Shown in pieces: positions 1 to 5,354 of a DNA stretch of 6,274 bases. The position numbers were made by a program, and so were the translations under genes. Under the pieces are notes generated by a model. It was not told where the DNA came from and made no database searches. It saw nothing but the letters and a program-made list of their open reading frames with translations. The stretch is from Acidimicrobiia bacterium (GTDB lineage: Bacteria > Actinomycetota > Acidimicrobiia > Acidimicrobiales > AC-14), in assembly GCA_019244985.1 (NCBI GenBank), contig JAFASB010000278.1, positions 1-6,274 of the forward strand, written 5' to 3'. Positions within the stretch are counted from its first letter, which is position 1; every line of letters begins with the position of its first letter.

Positions 1-537
1 GCACTGCAACGTCACCGTCGACAGCACACCGAGTGCGCCGAGACCCACGCGGCCGACGCTGAACACCTCCGGCTCCTCGTCAGCCGAACAACGCAGTACC
101 GAACCGTCGCCGGTCACCAGCTCGAGGCCGACGACCTGGGTGGCGAGGCCGCCGAGACGCACCCCGGTGCCGTGCGTCGCCGTCGAGACTGCGCCCGAGA
201 TCGTCTGGTACTCGATGTCGCCGAGATTCGGGAGCGCCCAACCGAGCTCAGCCAGCCTGCGGTTGAGCGTCTGGATCGTGCACCCGGCCTGCACCGTGAC
301 CTGTAGCCGCTCGCGGTCTACCGACAGGATCTCGCCGTAGCGGTCGAGGACGACCCGCCGTCCGTAGGTGCACGCGATGTCGGTGAACGAGTGCCCCGAG
401 CCGACCGCCTTCACCGTCTGGCCGCTCGCAGCTGCCGCTTTCACGATCGAGCAGAGCTCGCTCTCGTCACGCGGATGGTCGACGACCTCGGCCGCGCACG
501 TCTGGTTGCGGCCCCAGTTGGTCCAAAGCTCGCCCAT
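1..537 (-). CDS. FAD-linked aldonolactone oxidase/dehydrogenase (GulO/ALO type, Rv1771-like), N-terminal part
   Basis: This encodes the first 179 residues of a VAO-fold flavoenzyme; the C-terminus lies beyond the left edge. The family oxidises sugar lactones such as L-gulono-1,4-lactone or D-arabinono-1,4-lactone at C2. The FAD-binding (PCMH) domain is visible: NWGRNQTC near residues 7-14, VGSGHSFTDIA at 45-55, STATHGTGVR at 118-127 and a GLGALGVLSTVTLQ core at 165-178. His49 in GSGHS occupies the position that carries the covalent 8-alpha-histidyl FAD in relatives. From memory, these motifs closely match M. tuberculosis Rv1771. The start is taken as ATG at 537, where family similarity begins. 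An in-frame ATG at 576 would add 13 residues (MGADNNPALGSLL) that look non-conserved and would leave no room for a promoter. No Shine-Dalgarno precedes 537, so translation is probably leaderless. The exact substrate and electron acceptor cannot be told from this half. Confidence 0.92.
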   Translation of the reverse strand, partial: MGELWTNWGRNQTCAAEVVDHPRDESELCSIVKAAAASGQTVKAVGSGHSFTDIACTYGRRVVLDRYGEILSVDRERLQVTVQAGCTIQTLNRRLAELGWALPNLGDIEYQTISGAVSTATHGTGVRLGGLATQVVGLELVTGDGSVLRCSADEEPEVFSVGRVGLGALGVLSTVTLQC

Positions 538-545
538 GAGCAGCG

Positions 546-551
546 AGCCTA
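546..551 (-). promoter_or_regulatory. putative -10 element (TAGGCT) for a leaderless oxidase transcript
   Basis: On the minus strand TAGGCT fits the actinobacterial TAnnnT -10 pattern and lies 8 nt before the ATG at 537. That spacing would start transcription at or next to the start codon. No convincing TTGACA-like -35 is seen, and no Shine-Dalgarno is present, which agrees with a leaderless mRNA. The motif is short and could occur by chance. Confidence 0.4.
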
Positions 552-560
552 AAGCGGGGT

Positions 561-566
561 TATTGT
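561..566 (+). promoter_or_regulatory. putative -10 element (TATTGT) for a leaderless membrane-protein transcript
   Basis: TATTGT fits TAnnnT and lies 8 nt before the ATG at 575, the same spacing as the opposing element for the divergent oxidase. The sequence between it and the ATG (CCGCGCCC) contains no Shine-Dalgarno. No good -35 is seen. The local AT-rich patch in otherwise GC-rich DNA supports a promoter, but the call rests on one short motif. Confidence 0.4.
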
Positions 567-574
567 CCGCGCCC

Positions 575-1252
575 ATGGCGGCTACCACACCACCCCCCGT
601 ACCCACGGCGAACGCCGTCGACCGGGTGCGCGCCGCGTACGCATCACGCAGCGAGTCCGACTACATCTTCTCGTTCTGGTCGTCGCTGGGCTGGACCCTG
701 GTCACGTGCGGCCTCTACGGGTTCTACGTCTTCTATCAACTGGTGCGCCGCTCGCGCGACCACAACCGGCGGCGGTTGGAGCTGCTCGACGCGGCGACGG
801 CCGCGGCGTGGGACCGGGCGCAGGCCGCCGGCCGCGCCGACGAGCTCCGCCCGCGCTTCGAGAGCATGGGTCTGCATCTCGGCGTCCTCCGCCAGATGAC
901 CACCGACTTCCGCGATCCTCTGATCTGGCTGGTTCTGCGCGTCGTCGCGAGCACCATCGTCGACGTCATCCTCTACATCCTCTTGGACGGCGACCTGGTG
1001 AAGCACGACGCCGCCGAACGCGCTGCTGAGGCGGAGCTCGCCGGGATCTACAGCGCCCTCGGCATGCAGCTGGCGACGCCGACCGGCGAGCCGAAGCAGG
1101 CCCACAACTACGTCGGGCGCATCATCGCCACGATCTTCAGTCTCGGCTTCTACTTCTTGTGGTGGACCTACAACGTCATGGACGACGCCAACCGCCACTT
1201 CGAGGAGAACTGGGTCTGGGAGGACAGCCTCCGCGCCGCCCTGGGCGGTTGA
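575..1252 (+). CDS. DUF4234-like integral membrane protein with two similar terminal segments
   Basis: A 225-residue protein of unknown function. Three hydrophobic segments are visible at about 35-57, 115-137 and 181-202. The first and third look like copies of one unit: a helix rich in Trp, Gly and aromatics (LVTCGLYGFYVFYQLV at 42-57; IFSLGFYFLWWTYNVM at 187-202) followed by a polar, charged stretch with an Asn (RDHNRRR at 61-67; DDANRHFEE at 203-211). This pattern resembles DUF4234 (W..tlGiYg.yWfY....r). Between helix 1 and helix 2 lies a soluble Ala/Arg/Glu-rich stretch (about 66-112), probably helical. The N-terminal 12 residues are Pro/Thr-rich. The start is ATG 575. A longer open frame from 368 is rejected because it would run antisense through the oxidase and adds no family-like sequence. 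No signal peptide is seen. Neighbours give no functional clue; it is divergent from the oxidase and convergent with etfA. Confidence 0.75.
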   Translation: MAATTPPPVPTANAVDRVRAAYASRSESDYIFSFWSSLGWTLVTCGLYGFYVFYQLVRRSRDHNRRRLELLDAATAAAWDRAQAAGRADELRPRFESMGLHLGVLRQMTTDFRDPLIWLVLRVVASTIVDVILYILLDGDLVKHDAAERAAEAELAGIYSALGMQLATPTGEPKQAHNYVGRIIATIFSLGFYFLWWTYNVMDDANRHFEENWVWEDSLRAALGG

Positions 1253-1288
1253 CCCCGACAGAGCCGGAGGCGAAATCAGGGGCTAACC
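1247..1288. terminator. weak imperfect inverted repeat in the convergent membrane-protein/etfA gap
   Basis: GGTTGACCCC at 1247-1256 can pair with GGGGCTAACC at 1279-1288 except for two internal mismatches, leaving a 22-nt loop. It spans the membrane-protein stop and most of the 40-bp gap to the etfA stop, where a bidirectional terminator would be expected. There is no T-run on either strand, so this is a weak candidate only. Confidence 0.2.
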
Positions 1289-1292
1289 CGGT

Positions 1293-2258
1293 CTAACCCT
1301 TCGCCTGAAGGGCCTCGAGCAGCTTGGGGATGACCTTGTGCACGTCACCGACAATGCCGAGGTCGGCGATCGAGAAGATCGGCGCGTCCTTGTCCTTGTT
1401 GATGGCGATGATGTTCTTGGCGCCCTTCATGCCGACGAGGTGCTGCGTCGCCCCTGAGATGCCGGCCGCGATGTAGACGTTGGGCTTCACGACCTTGCCG
1501 GTCTGGCCGACCTGGTAGGCGTACGGCACCCAGCCGGCGTCGACGATCGCACGCGACGCGCCGGGCGCGCCCTTCAGCAGCTTGGCCAGCTGCTCGATCA
1601 TCTCGTACTTCTCCGCCGACCCGAGGCCGCGGCCACCGGAGACCACGACCTCGGCCTCGTCGAGCTTCGGGCCGGTCGTCTCCTCGACGTGCCGGTCGAG
1701 CACCTTGGTCTGACCGGAAAGCCCGGTGTCGGGGACGTCGACCGCCACGACTTCGGCTGCGCCCCCGCCGCCCTCCTCGGCCGCGAACGACTTGGGCCGG
1801 AACAGGGCGAGGAACGGCCCGTCGCCGTCGAACGCGGTCTGGACGAGCGTGTTCCCGCCGAAGATGGCGTTCTGCACGGTCACCTTGTCGTCAGCGCTGA
1901 CGTCGACGCCGTTGGTGAGCGCCGGGCGGTCGAGCTTCGCCGACAGGCGGCCGGCGACGTCGCGGCCGTCGTAGGTCTGGCCGAACATGATCAGGTCGGG
2001 CTTGTTGCCGCCCTCGATCTGGGCGGCCATCGCCGCCGCGACCGGCGCGCCCTGCAGCGCGTCACCCGCGTCTGCGGCGTACACCTTGGTGGCGCCGAAC
2101 TTGCCGAGTTGCTCGGCAATGGTGTCGGCGTCGCCGCCCCCGTAGAACGCCTCTACGGTGCCGCCCAGCGCACGCGCTTTGGTCAAGAGCTCGAGGGTGA
2201 TCGTGGCGACCTTCCCCTCGGAAGCCTCGGCGAAGACCCACGTTGTCGATACAGCCAT
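1293..2258 (-). CDS. etfA: electron transfer flavoprotein subunit alpha
   Basis: EtfA (321 residues, normal length) binds the redox-active FAD of the EtfAB heterodimer. The dimer accepts electrons from acyl-CoA and related dehydrogenases in the cytoplasm and passes them to ETF:quinone oxidoreductase. The N-terminal half (about 1-190) is the alpha/beta ETF domain. The C-terminal half holds the FAD site: VVSGGRGL at 205-212, SRAIVDAGW at 235-243, GQTGKVVKPN at 251-260, the family signature YIAAGISGATQHLVG at 262-276, and INKDKDAPIF at 286-295. All expected FAD-contact motifs appear intact. The ATG at 2258 follows the etfB stop by 14 bp. An AGGAG at 2270-2274 overlaps the etfB TAG and sits 11 nt before the ATG, so the two genes are almost certainly co-transcribed and probably translationally coupled. 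A 615-codon open frame entering from upstream is a wrong-frame read through etfB and is not a fusion. The stop is TAG at 1293-1295. Confidence 0.97.
   Translation of the reverse strand: MAVSTTWVFAEASEGKVATITLELLTKARALGGTVEAFYGGGDADTIAEQLGKFGATKVYAADAGDALQGAPVAAAMAAQIEGGNKPDLIMFGQTYDGRDVAGRLSAKLDRPALTNGVDVSADDKVTVQNAIFGGNTLVQTAFDGDGPFLALFRPKSFAAEEGGGGAAEVVAVDVPDTGLSGQTKVLDRHVEETTGPKLDEAEVVVSGGRGLGSAEKYEMIEQLAKLLKGAPGASRAIVDAGWVPYAYQVGQTGKVVKPNVYIAAGISGATQHLVGMKGAKNIIAINKDKDAPIFSIADLGIVGDVHKVIPKLLEALQAKG
1297..1312 (-). other. small perfect hairpin at the 3' end of etfA
   Basis: CCCTTC and GAAGGG form a perfect 6-bp stem with a 4-nt loop, inside the last codons of etfA and ending 1 nt before its TAG stop codon. 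It is followed on the minus strand by GGGTTAG twice, 10 bp apart (1283-1289 and 1293-1299). No U-tract follows, so an intrinsic terminator is doubtful; it could stabilise the mRNA 3' end or be chance. Confidence 0.25.
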
Positions 2259-2272
2259 GTGTGCAGTGACTC

Positions 2273-3052
2273 CTAGATGACTTTCAGTTGCTCGAGGAAC
2301 TGGACGACACGCTCGTGGGCGTCGCCCTCGTCCTCGACGATCTCTCCGGCCTGGCGCTCTTCGGCGGGCGACACGTCCACGATCTCCTGGCGGGCGCCCT
2401 TCCAGCCGACCTCGTCCTCGGATAGGCCCAGGTCGGCGACCTTCACCTCGTCGACCGGCTTGTTCTTGGCGGCCATGATGCCCTTGAACGACGGGTACCT
2501 CGGCTCGACGACGCCGGCTGTGACGCTGACGATCGCCGGCAGCGGCGCCTCGACCTCGTCGTAGCCCTCCTCGGTCTGACGCTGGACCTTGGCGGTGCCG
2601 TCGGAGACCTCGATGTGCTTGGCGAAGGTGATCGACGGCCACCCGAGGATCTCCGCCAGCTGGGCGGGCAGGAGGCCCGTGTACCCGTCGGTGGACTCGG
2701 TGGCGGTCAGCACCAGATCGGGCTCGGCCCGCTTGATGGCGGCGGCCAGGACCTTGGCCGTGGCCAGCGAGTCGGTGCCCTGGAGGGCGGGGTCGCTGAC
2801 GAGGATGGCCTTGGCCGCGCCCATGGCGAGGGCCGTGCGGAGCCCGCTGACCTCGCTGTTGGGGGCCATCGAGACCAGCGTCACCTCGCCGCCGCCGGCC
2901 TTGTCGGCCAGCTGGAGGCCCATCTCGACGCCATAGGCGTCGGAGTCGTCGAGGATCAGCTTGCCCTCGCGCTTGAGGGTCTTGGTGTTCGGATCCAGCT
3001 CGCCCGGCGCCGCCGGGTCCGGGATCTGCTTGGCGCAGACAACAACATTCAT
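2273..3052 (-). CDS. etfB: electron transfer flavoprotein subunit beta
   Basis: EtfB (259 residues, normal length) is the partner of EtfA; it carries a structural AMP in most housekeeping ETFs and provides the docking surface for acyl-CoA dehydrogenases. Visible motifs are the N-terminal strand NVVVCAKQIPDP (2-13), ALAMGAAKAILVSD (74-87) and ESTDGYTGLLPAQLAEILGWP (119-139) of the nucleotide-binding core, the signature-region EEGYDEVEAPLPAIVSVTAG (161-180), and the docking loop EPRYPSFKGIMAAKNKP (183-199). Phe189 lies where mammalian ETF-beta has the Leu195 anchor; I recall the same PSFKGIMAAK sequence in M. tuberculosis FixA (Rv3029c), so this is an actinobacterial form. The start at 3052 is chosen because the family begins directly with this strand; an in-frame ATG at 3064 would add four residues (MQTL). 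Neither start has a strong Shine-Dalgarno. The gene is first in a two-gene operon with etfA and divergent from the sigma operon. Confidence 0.97.
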   Translation of the reverse strand: MNVVVCAKQIPDPAAPGELDPNTKTLKREGKLILDDSDAYGVEMGLQLADKAGGGEVTLVSMAPNSEVSGLRTALAMGAAKAILVSDPALQGTDSLATAKVLAAAIKRAEPDLVLTATESTDGYTGLLPAQLAEILGWPSITFAKHIEVSDGTAKVQRQTEEGYDEVEAPLPAIVSVTAGVVEPRYPSFKGIMAAKNKPVDEVKVADLGLSEDEVGWKGARQEIVDVSPAEERQAGEIVEDEGDAHERVVQFLEQLKVI

Positions 3053-3094
3053 AAGGGTCTGCATTCTCGCTGACGTTGGCTCGCGGCCACCAAC

Positions 3095-3118
3095 CCGGGC
3101 GGGGTAGCTTCCGCCCGG
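3095..3118. promoter_or_regulatory. perfect 8-bp-arm inverted repeat between etfB and the sigma operon
   Basis: CCGGGCGG at 3095-3102 and CCGCCCGG at 3111-3118 are exact reverse complements around an 8-nt centre, GGTAGCTT. The repeat lies in the middle of the 90-bp divergent spacer (3053-3142). Immediately to its left is a weaker repeat, GTTGG (3075-3079) and CCAAC (3090-3094). The centre contains TAGCTT, a possible -10 for the rightward operon, although no -35 lies at a proper distance. It may be an operator or a 5'-UTR hairpin for the rightward transcript. There is no T-run, so it is not an intrinsic terminator. Confidence 0.4.
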
Positions 3119-3142
3119 ACAGAAAGGGGCTCGCACACACCC

Positions 3143-3526
3143 GTGGCCAACGACGCCGAAGTCCGGCTCTCCATCCCGGCCTCGCCGGAATTCCTACGCC
3201 TGGCCCGCCTGGCCGCGGCCGGGCTCGCGAGCCGCATGGGCTTCACCTACGACGAAGTCGAAGATCTTCGGATCGCCATCGACGAGCTGTGCTTCTCGCT
3301 CGTCGGCAACGGCGGCCGCCCGGGGACGATCGTCCTCCGCTACTGGATGCAGGACGACGGCCTGGCCGTGGAAGGCGTCGGCCAGTTCGACGACGGCATG
3401 GGCACCAGTCCGGCGCTCTCCCCACTGTCCCAGCAGATCCTGAAGGCCGTCGTCGACGAGCACGAGCTCACGATCGGCAAGGACGGACCCGAGTTCCGGC
3501 TCCTCAAGCGGCACGTCAACGGCTGA
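3143..3526 (+). CDS. degenerate RsbW-like (GHKL-fold) anti-sigma factor
   Basis: This is a 127-residue protein of the size and layout of RsbW/SpoIIAB-type anti-sigma factors, which bind and hold SigB/SigF sigma factors. The N-terminal part matches well: VRLSIPASPEFLRLARLAAAGLA (7-29), then YDEVEDLRIAIDELC (36-50), the helix that carries the N-box. ATP-site residues are altered. Glu48 is kept, but the Asn expected four residues later is Ser52. The DxGxG G1 box reads VEGVG (76-80), with Val in place of Asp. The glycine-rich G2 box is replaced by ALSPL (91-95). The C-terminus recovers family likeness (ILKAVVDEHELTI 99-111, FRLLKRH 118-124). It therefore probably lacks kinase activity, or binds nucleotide in an unusual way. 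The start is GTG 3143, with a weak AGGGG 13 nt upstream. The sigma gene follows after 9 bp, which strongly suggests it is the partner. No STAS antagonist is present in the window. Confidence 0.75.
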   Translation: MANDAEVRLSIPASPEFLRLARLAAAGLASRMGFTYDEVEDLRIAIDELCFSLVGNGGRPGTIVLRYWMQDDGLAVEGVGQFDDGMGTSPALSPLSQQILKAVVDEHELTIGKDGPEFRLLKRHVNG

Positions 3527-3535
3527 GCGCGCAGC

Positions 3536-4288
3536 ATGTCGATGTCGGAGGACGAGCGAGACCAGCTCCGCAGGAAGTTCGAGGCGTATGCCGAGAACCG
3601 TGAGCCGAGAGTGCGCGACGAGCTGGTCACCGCCCACCTGGGCCTCGCCGAGTACCTGGCCCGCCGCTTCGCCAACCGTGGCGAGCCGCTCGACGACCTC
3701 GTGCAGGTGGCGTCGGTCGGCCTGCTGAAGGCCGTCGACCGCTTCGATCCCGGGCGCGGTCTCGAGTTCTCGACCTACGCCACGCCGACGATCGTCGGTG
3801 AGCTCAAGCGCCACTTCCGGGACAAGGGTTGGGCCGTACGCGTACCCCGCCGGGTCCAGGAGCTGCACCTGCGCCTCGGCAAGGTCGTCAGCACCCTGGC
3901 CCAGGACCTGGGGCGCTCGCCGACGATCGGCGAGATCGCCGAGCGGGCCGGTGCCTCCGAAGAAGAGGTCCTGGAGGCCATGGAAGCGGGGCGGGCCTAT
4001 CGGTTCGCGTCGCTCGACGCCCCGGCGGCCGGAGACGACGACAACCAGAGCATGGCCAGCCAGCTCGGCGAGGACGATCCCCTCCTCGCCGGCATCGAGC
4101 ACCGAGTCGCCCTGTCGCCACTCATTGCCGAGCTCCCGCGCCGCGAGCAACTGATCCTGCACCTTCGCTTCTTCGAGGGCCTCACGCAGTCGGAGATCGC
4201 CGGGCGCCTCGGGATCAGCCAGATGCACGTGTCGCGCCTACTGGCACGCAGCCTGGCCAAGCTGCGCGGGTCCGCAGAAGAGGATTGA
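3536..4288 (+). CDS. SigB/SigF/SigG-family alternative RNA polymerase sigma factor
   Basis: A 250-residue group 3 sigma-70 factor directing RNA polymerase to a stress, developmental or stationary-phase regulon. Region 2 spans about 25-100, with the core-binding helix DDLVQVASVGLLKAVDRFDP (53-72) and the -10 recognition/melting segment GLEFSTYATPTIVGELKRHF (75-94). RDKGWAVRVPRRVQEL (95-110) leads into region 3 (about 110-180), which includes SPTIGEIAERAGASEEEV (128-145). Region 4 holds the helix-turn-helix LTQSEIAGRLGISQMHVSRLL (216-236). All regions look intact and the length is typical. The ATG at 3536 has no clear Shine-Dalgarno; a second ATG lies two codons later. It follows the anti-sigma gene by 9 bp and overlaps the lipid kinase gene by 4 bp. 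In this family activity is usually controlled by the neighbouring anti-sigma protein through partner switching. The subtype cannot be assigned, so no letter name is given. Confidence 0.94.
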   Translation: MSMSEDERDQLRRKFEAYAENREPRVRDELVTAHLGLAEYLARRFANRGEPLDDLVQVASVGLLKAVDRFDPGRGLEFSTYATPTIVGELKRHFRDKGWAVRVPRRVQELHLRLGKVVSTLAQDLGRSPTIGEIAERAGASEEEVLEAMEAGRAYRFASLDAPAAGDDDNQSMASQLGEDDPLLAGIEHRVALSPLIAELPRREQLILHLRFFEGLTQSEIAGRLGISQMHVSRLLARSLAKLRGSAEED

Positions 4289-5199
4289 AGCTCCTTCTCA
4301 TCGTCAACACGTCGGCGTCCGCCGTCACGGCGCGCGCTCGGGTCGTCATCCGCAAGGCGCTGTCGGCCGACCACGACGTCACCACGAGCGAGACGTCGCG
4401 ACGGGGCAACGCCACGCGCCTGGCCCAGGACGCAGCGGCCGCCGGCTACGACGCCGTGGTCGTGCTCGGCGGCGACGGCACGCTCAACGAGGCGGCCAAC
4501 GGCCTGGCGGGCAGCACGACGGCGCTGGCCACGCTTCCGGGCGGGTCGACCAACGTCTTCGCCCGGACCCTGGGCATCGCCCAGGATCCCGTGGAGGCGA
4601 CCGGCGAGCTGCTCTCGGCGTTGGCCCGGGGCTCGCTTCGACGGGTCGGCCTCGGGTCGGTGAACGGCCGCTACTTCCTGTTCCACGTCGGCATGGGGTT
4701 CGACGCCGCCGTGGTGTCCCAGGTCGAACGCCGGGCCGCCCTCAAGCGCTACGCCGGCCACCCCCTGTTCGTCTGGGCCGCCTTTTCGACGTGGTTCCGC
4801 CACTACGACCGGTCCCGACCCCGGCTGCGGGTCGAGATCCCGGGCCGGCCGCCCGTCGACGACGCCTACATGGCGATCTGCATGAACTCGAATCCCTACA
4901 CGTACCTGGGCAACATTCCCCTGAACCTGGCGCCCGACGCCGACCTCGACCGCGGTCTGGTGATGGCGACATTCAGGAGCCTGGAGATGGTCCCGCTCCT
5001 CGGCAACGTGGCCTCGGTCCTGCGCAGCGGCAGCCACTTCCGCCGCCACCGGACGGTCGACTACCGGCCCGATCTGACCGAGGTGACGGTCGTCGGCCAC
5101 GGGCCGTTCCCCTACCAGGTCGACGGCGACTACCTCGGCGACGTCGAGCGTCTGCGCTTCCGCCACGAGCCCGACGCCCTCACCGTGGTGGCACCATAG
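4285..5199 (+). CDS. diacylglycerol/sphingosine kinase-fold lipid kinase (DgkB/YegS family)
   Basis: A 304-residue soluble lipid kinase of usual family length; members transfer the ATP gamma-phosphate to diacylglycerol or related lipids at the inner membrane face. The N-terminal ATP domain has KLLLIVNTSAS (2-12), the nucleotide motif LGGDGTLNEAANGL (61-74) and LPGGSTNVFARTLGI (84-98). The C-terminal lipid-side domain has FLFHVGMGFDAAVV (131-144) and YQVDGDYLG (277-285), where DGD at 280-282 corresponds to the conserved DG(E/D) acidic motif. The start is TTG 4285, sharing TTGA with the sigma stop codon; the protein begins at the expected first beta strand and no nearer ATG or GTG exists in frame. 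AAGAGGA directly abuts the TTG, too close for an ideal ribosome site, so reinitiation after the sigma gene is likely. The substrate could instead be phosphatidylinositol, a polyprenol or a glycolipid intermediate. Confidence 0.92.
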   Translation: MKLLLIVNTSASAVTARARVVIRKALSADHDVTTSETSRRGNATRLAQDAAAAGYDAVVVLGGDGTLNEAANGLAGSTTALATLPGGSTNVFARTLGIAQDPVEATGELLSALARGSLRRVGLGSVNGRYFLFHVGMGFDAAVVSQVERRAALKRYAGHPLFVWAAFSTWFRHYDRSRPRLRVEIPGRPPVDDAYMAICMNSNPYTYLGNIPLNLAPDADLDRGLVMATFRSLEMVPLLGNVASVLRSGSHFRRHRTVDYRPDLTEVTVVGHGPFPYQVDGDYLGDVERLRFRHEPDALTVVAP

Positions 5200-5209
5200 A
5201 GAGCGATCC

Positions 5210-5224
5210 CTGACGCGGCGTCAG
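5210..5224. promoter_or_regulatory. 15-bp perfect palindrome downstream of the lipid kinase gene
   Basis: CTGACGC-G-GCGTCAG is an exact inverted repeat with 7-bp arms around one base, starting 11 bp after the kinase stop. As RNA it could form only a 6-bp stem with a CGG triloop and no U-tract follows, so terminator function is doubtful. As DNA it looks like a dimeric-regulator operator upstream of whiB1. Its half-site TGACG recurs at 5231-5235. Confidence 0.4.
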
Positions 5225-5228
5225 AATC

Positions 5229-5244
5229 GGTGACGTCGGTCACA
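5229..5244. promoter_or_regulatory. CRP/FNR-family-like binding site 1 upstream of whiB1
   Basis: GGTGA-CGTCGG-TCACA matches the CRP consensus TGTGA-N6-TCACA at 9 of 10 half-site positions. It abuts a possible -10 element, TACGCT at 5248-5253, so it could occlude a promoter there. It lies 126 bp upstream of a second similar site. In M. tuberculosis, whiB1 transcription is known to be controlled by the cAMP-responsive CRP (Rv3676), which makes this assignment plausible. Confidence 0.5.
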
Positions 5245-5275
5245 CTTTACGCTTGAGAATCTCGGCACAAACTGC

Positions 5276-5305
5276 TTGCCACAGTGAGCAGGGCAGGGTT
5301 ACGCT
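5276..5305 (+). promoter_or_regulatory. putative sigma-A-type promoter for whiB1
   Basis: TTGCCA at 5276-5281 and TACGCT at 5300-5305 form a -35/-10 pair with an 18-bp spacer. Transcription would start near 5312 and leave a leader of about 73 nt. A second TTACGCT occurs 52 bp upstream (5247-5253) and may be an alternative -10, without a clear -35. GTGAGC (5284-5289) and GCTCAC (5303-5308) form a 6-bp inverted repeat across the spacer and -10. Confidence 0.5.
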
Positions 5306-5354
5306 CACCGATGTCGAATCCCATTCACCGCTCCAACACGCGGGCGTGAGGATT

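Noticed and set aside
368..574. A longer start for the membrane protein, adding 69 residues.
   Set aside because: The extension runs antisense through the conserved FAD motif region of the oxidase and has no membrane-protein or family character; ATG 575 fits the promoter-like element.
1283..1299. Two GGGTTAG units as a telomere-like or mobile-element repeat.
   Set aside because: Only two copies, one overlapping the etfA stop codon; no longer array, target-site duplication or transposase is present.
3075..3107. A SigF/SigB-type autoregulatory promoter (GTT...GGGTA) before the anti-sigma gene.
   Set aside because: GTTGG and GGGTAG are present, but the gap is more than 20 bp, longer than the 15-17 bp expected, and GGTT-like bases are missing at the right distance.
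1293..3140. A 615-codon open frame covering etfB and etfA, suggesting an ETF fusion protein.
   Set aside because: Its first half reads etfB in the wrong frame and gives Arg/Gly/Pro-rich low-complexity sequence. Real etfB sits in another frame with its own stop codon, and etfA has its own ATG and ribosome site.
3997..5166. A 389-codon open frame on the minus strand, antisense to the sigma and kinase genes (also 3194-4228).
   Set aside because: Long antisense frames are expected in GC-rich coding DNA. The translations show no family motifs and are skewed in composition, while the plus strand carries two intact recognised proteins.
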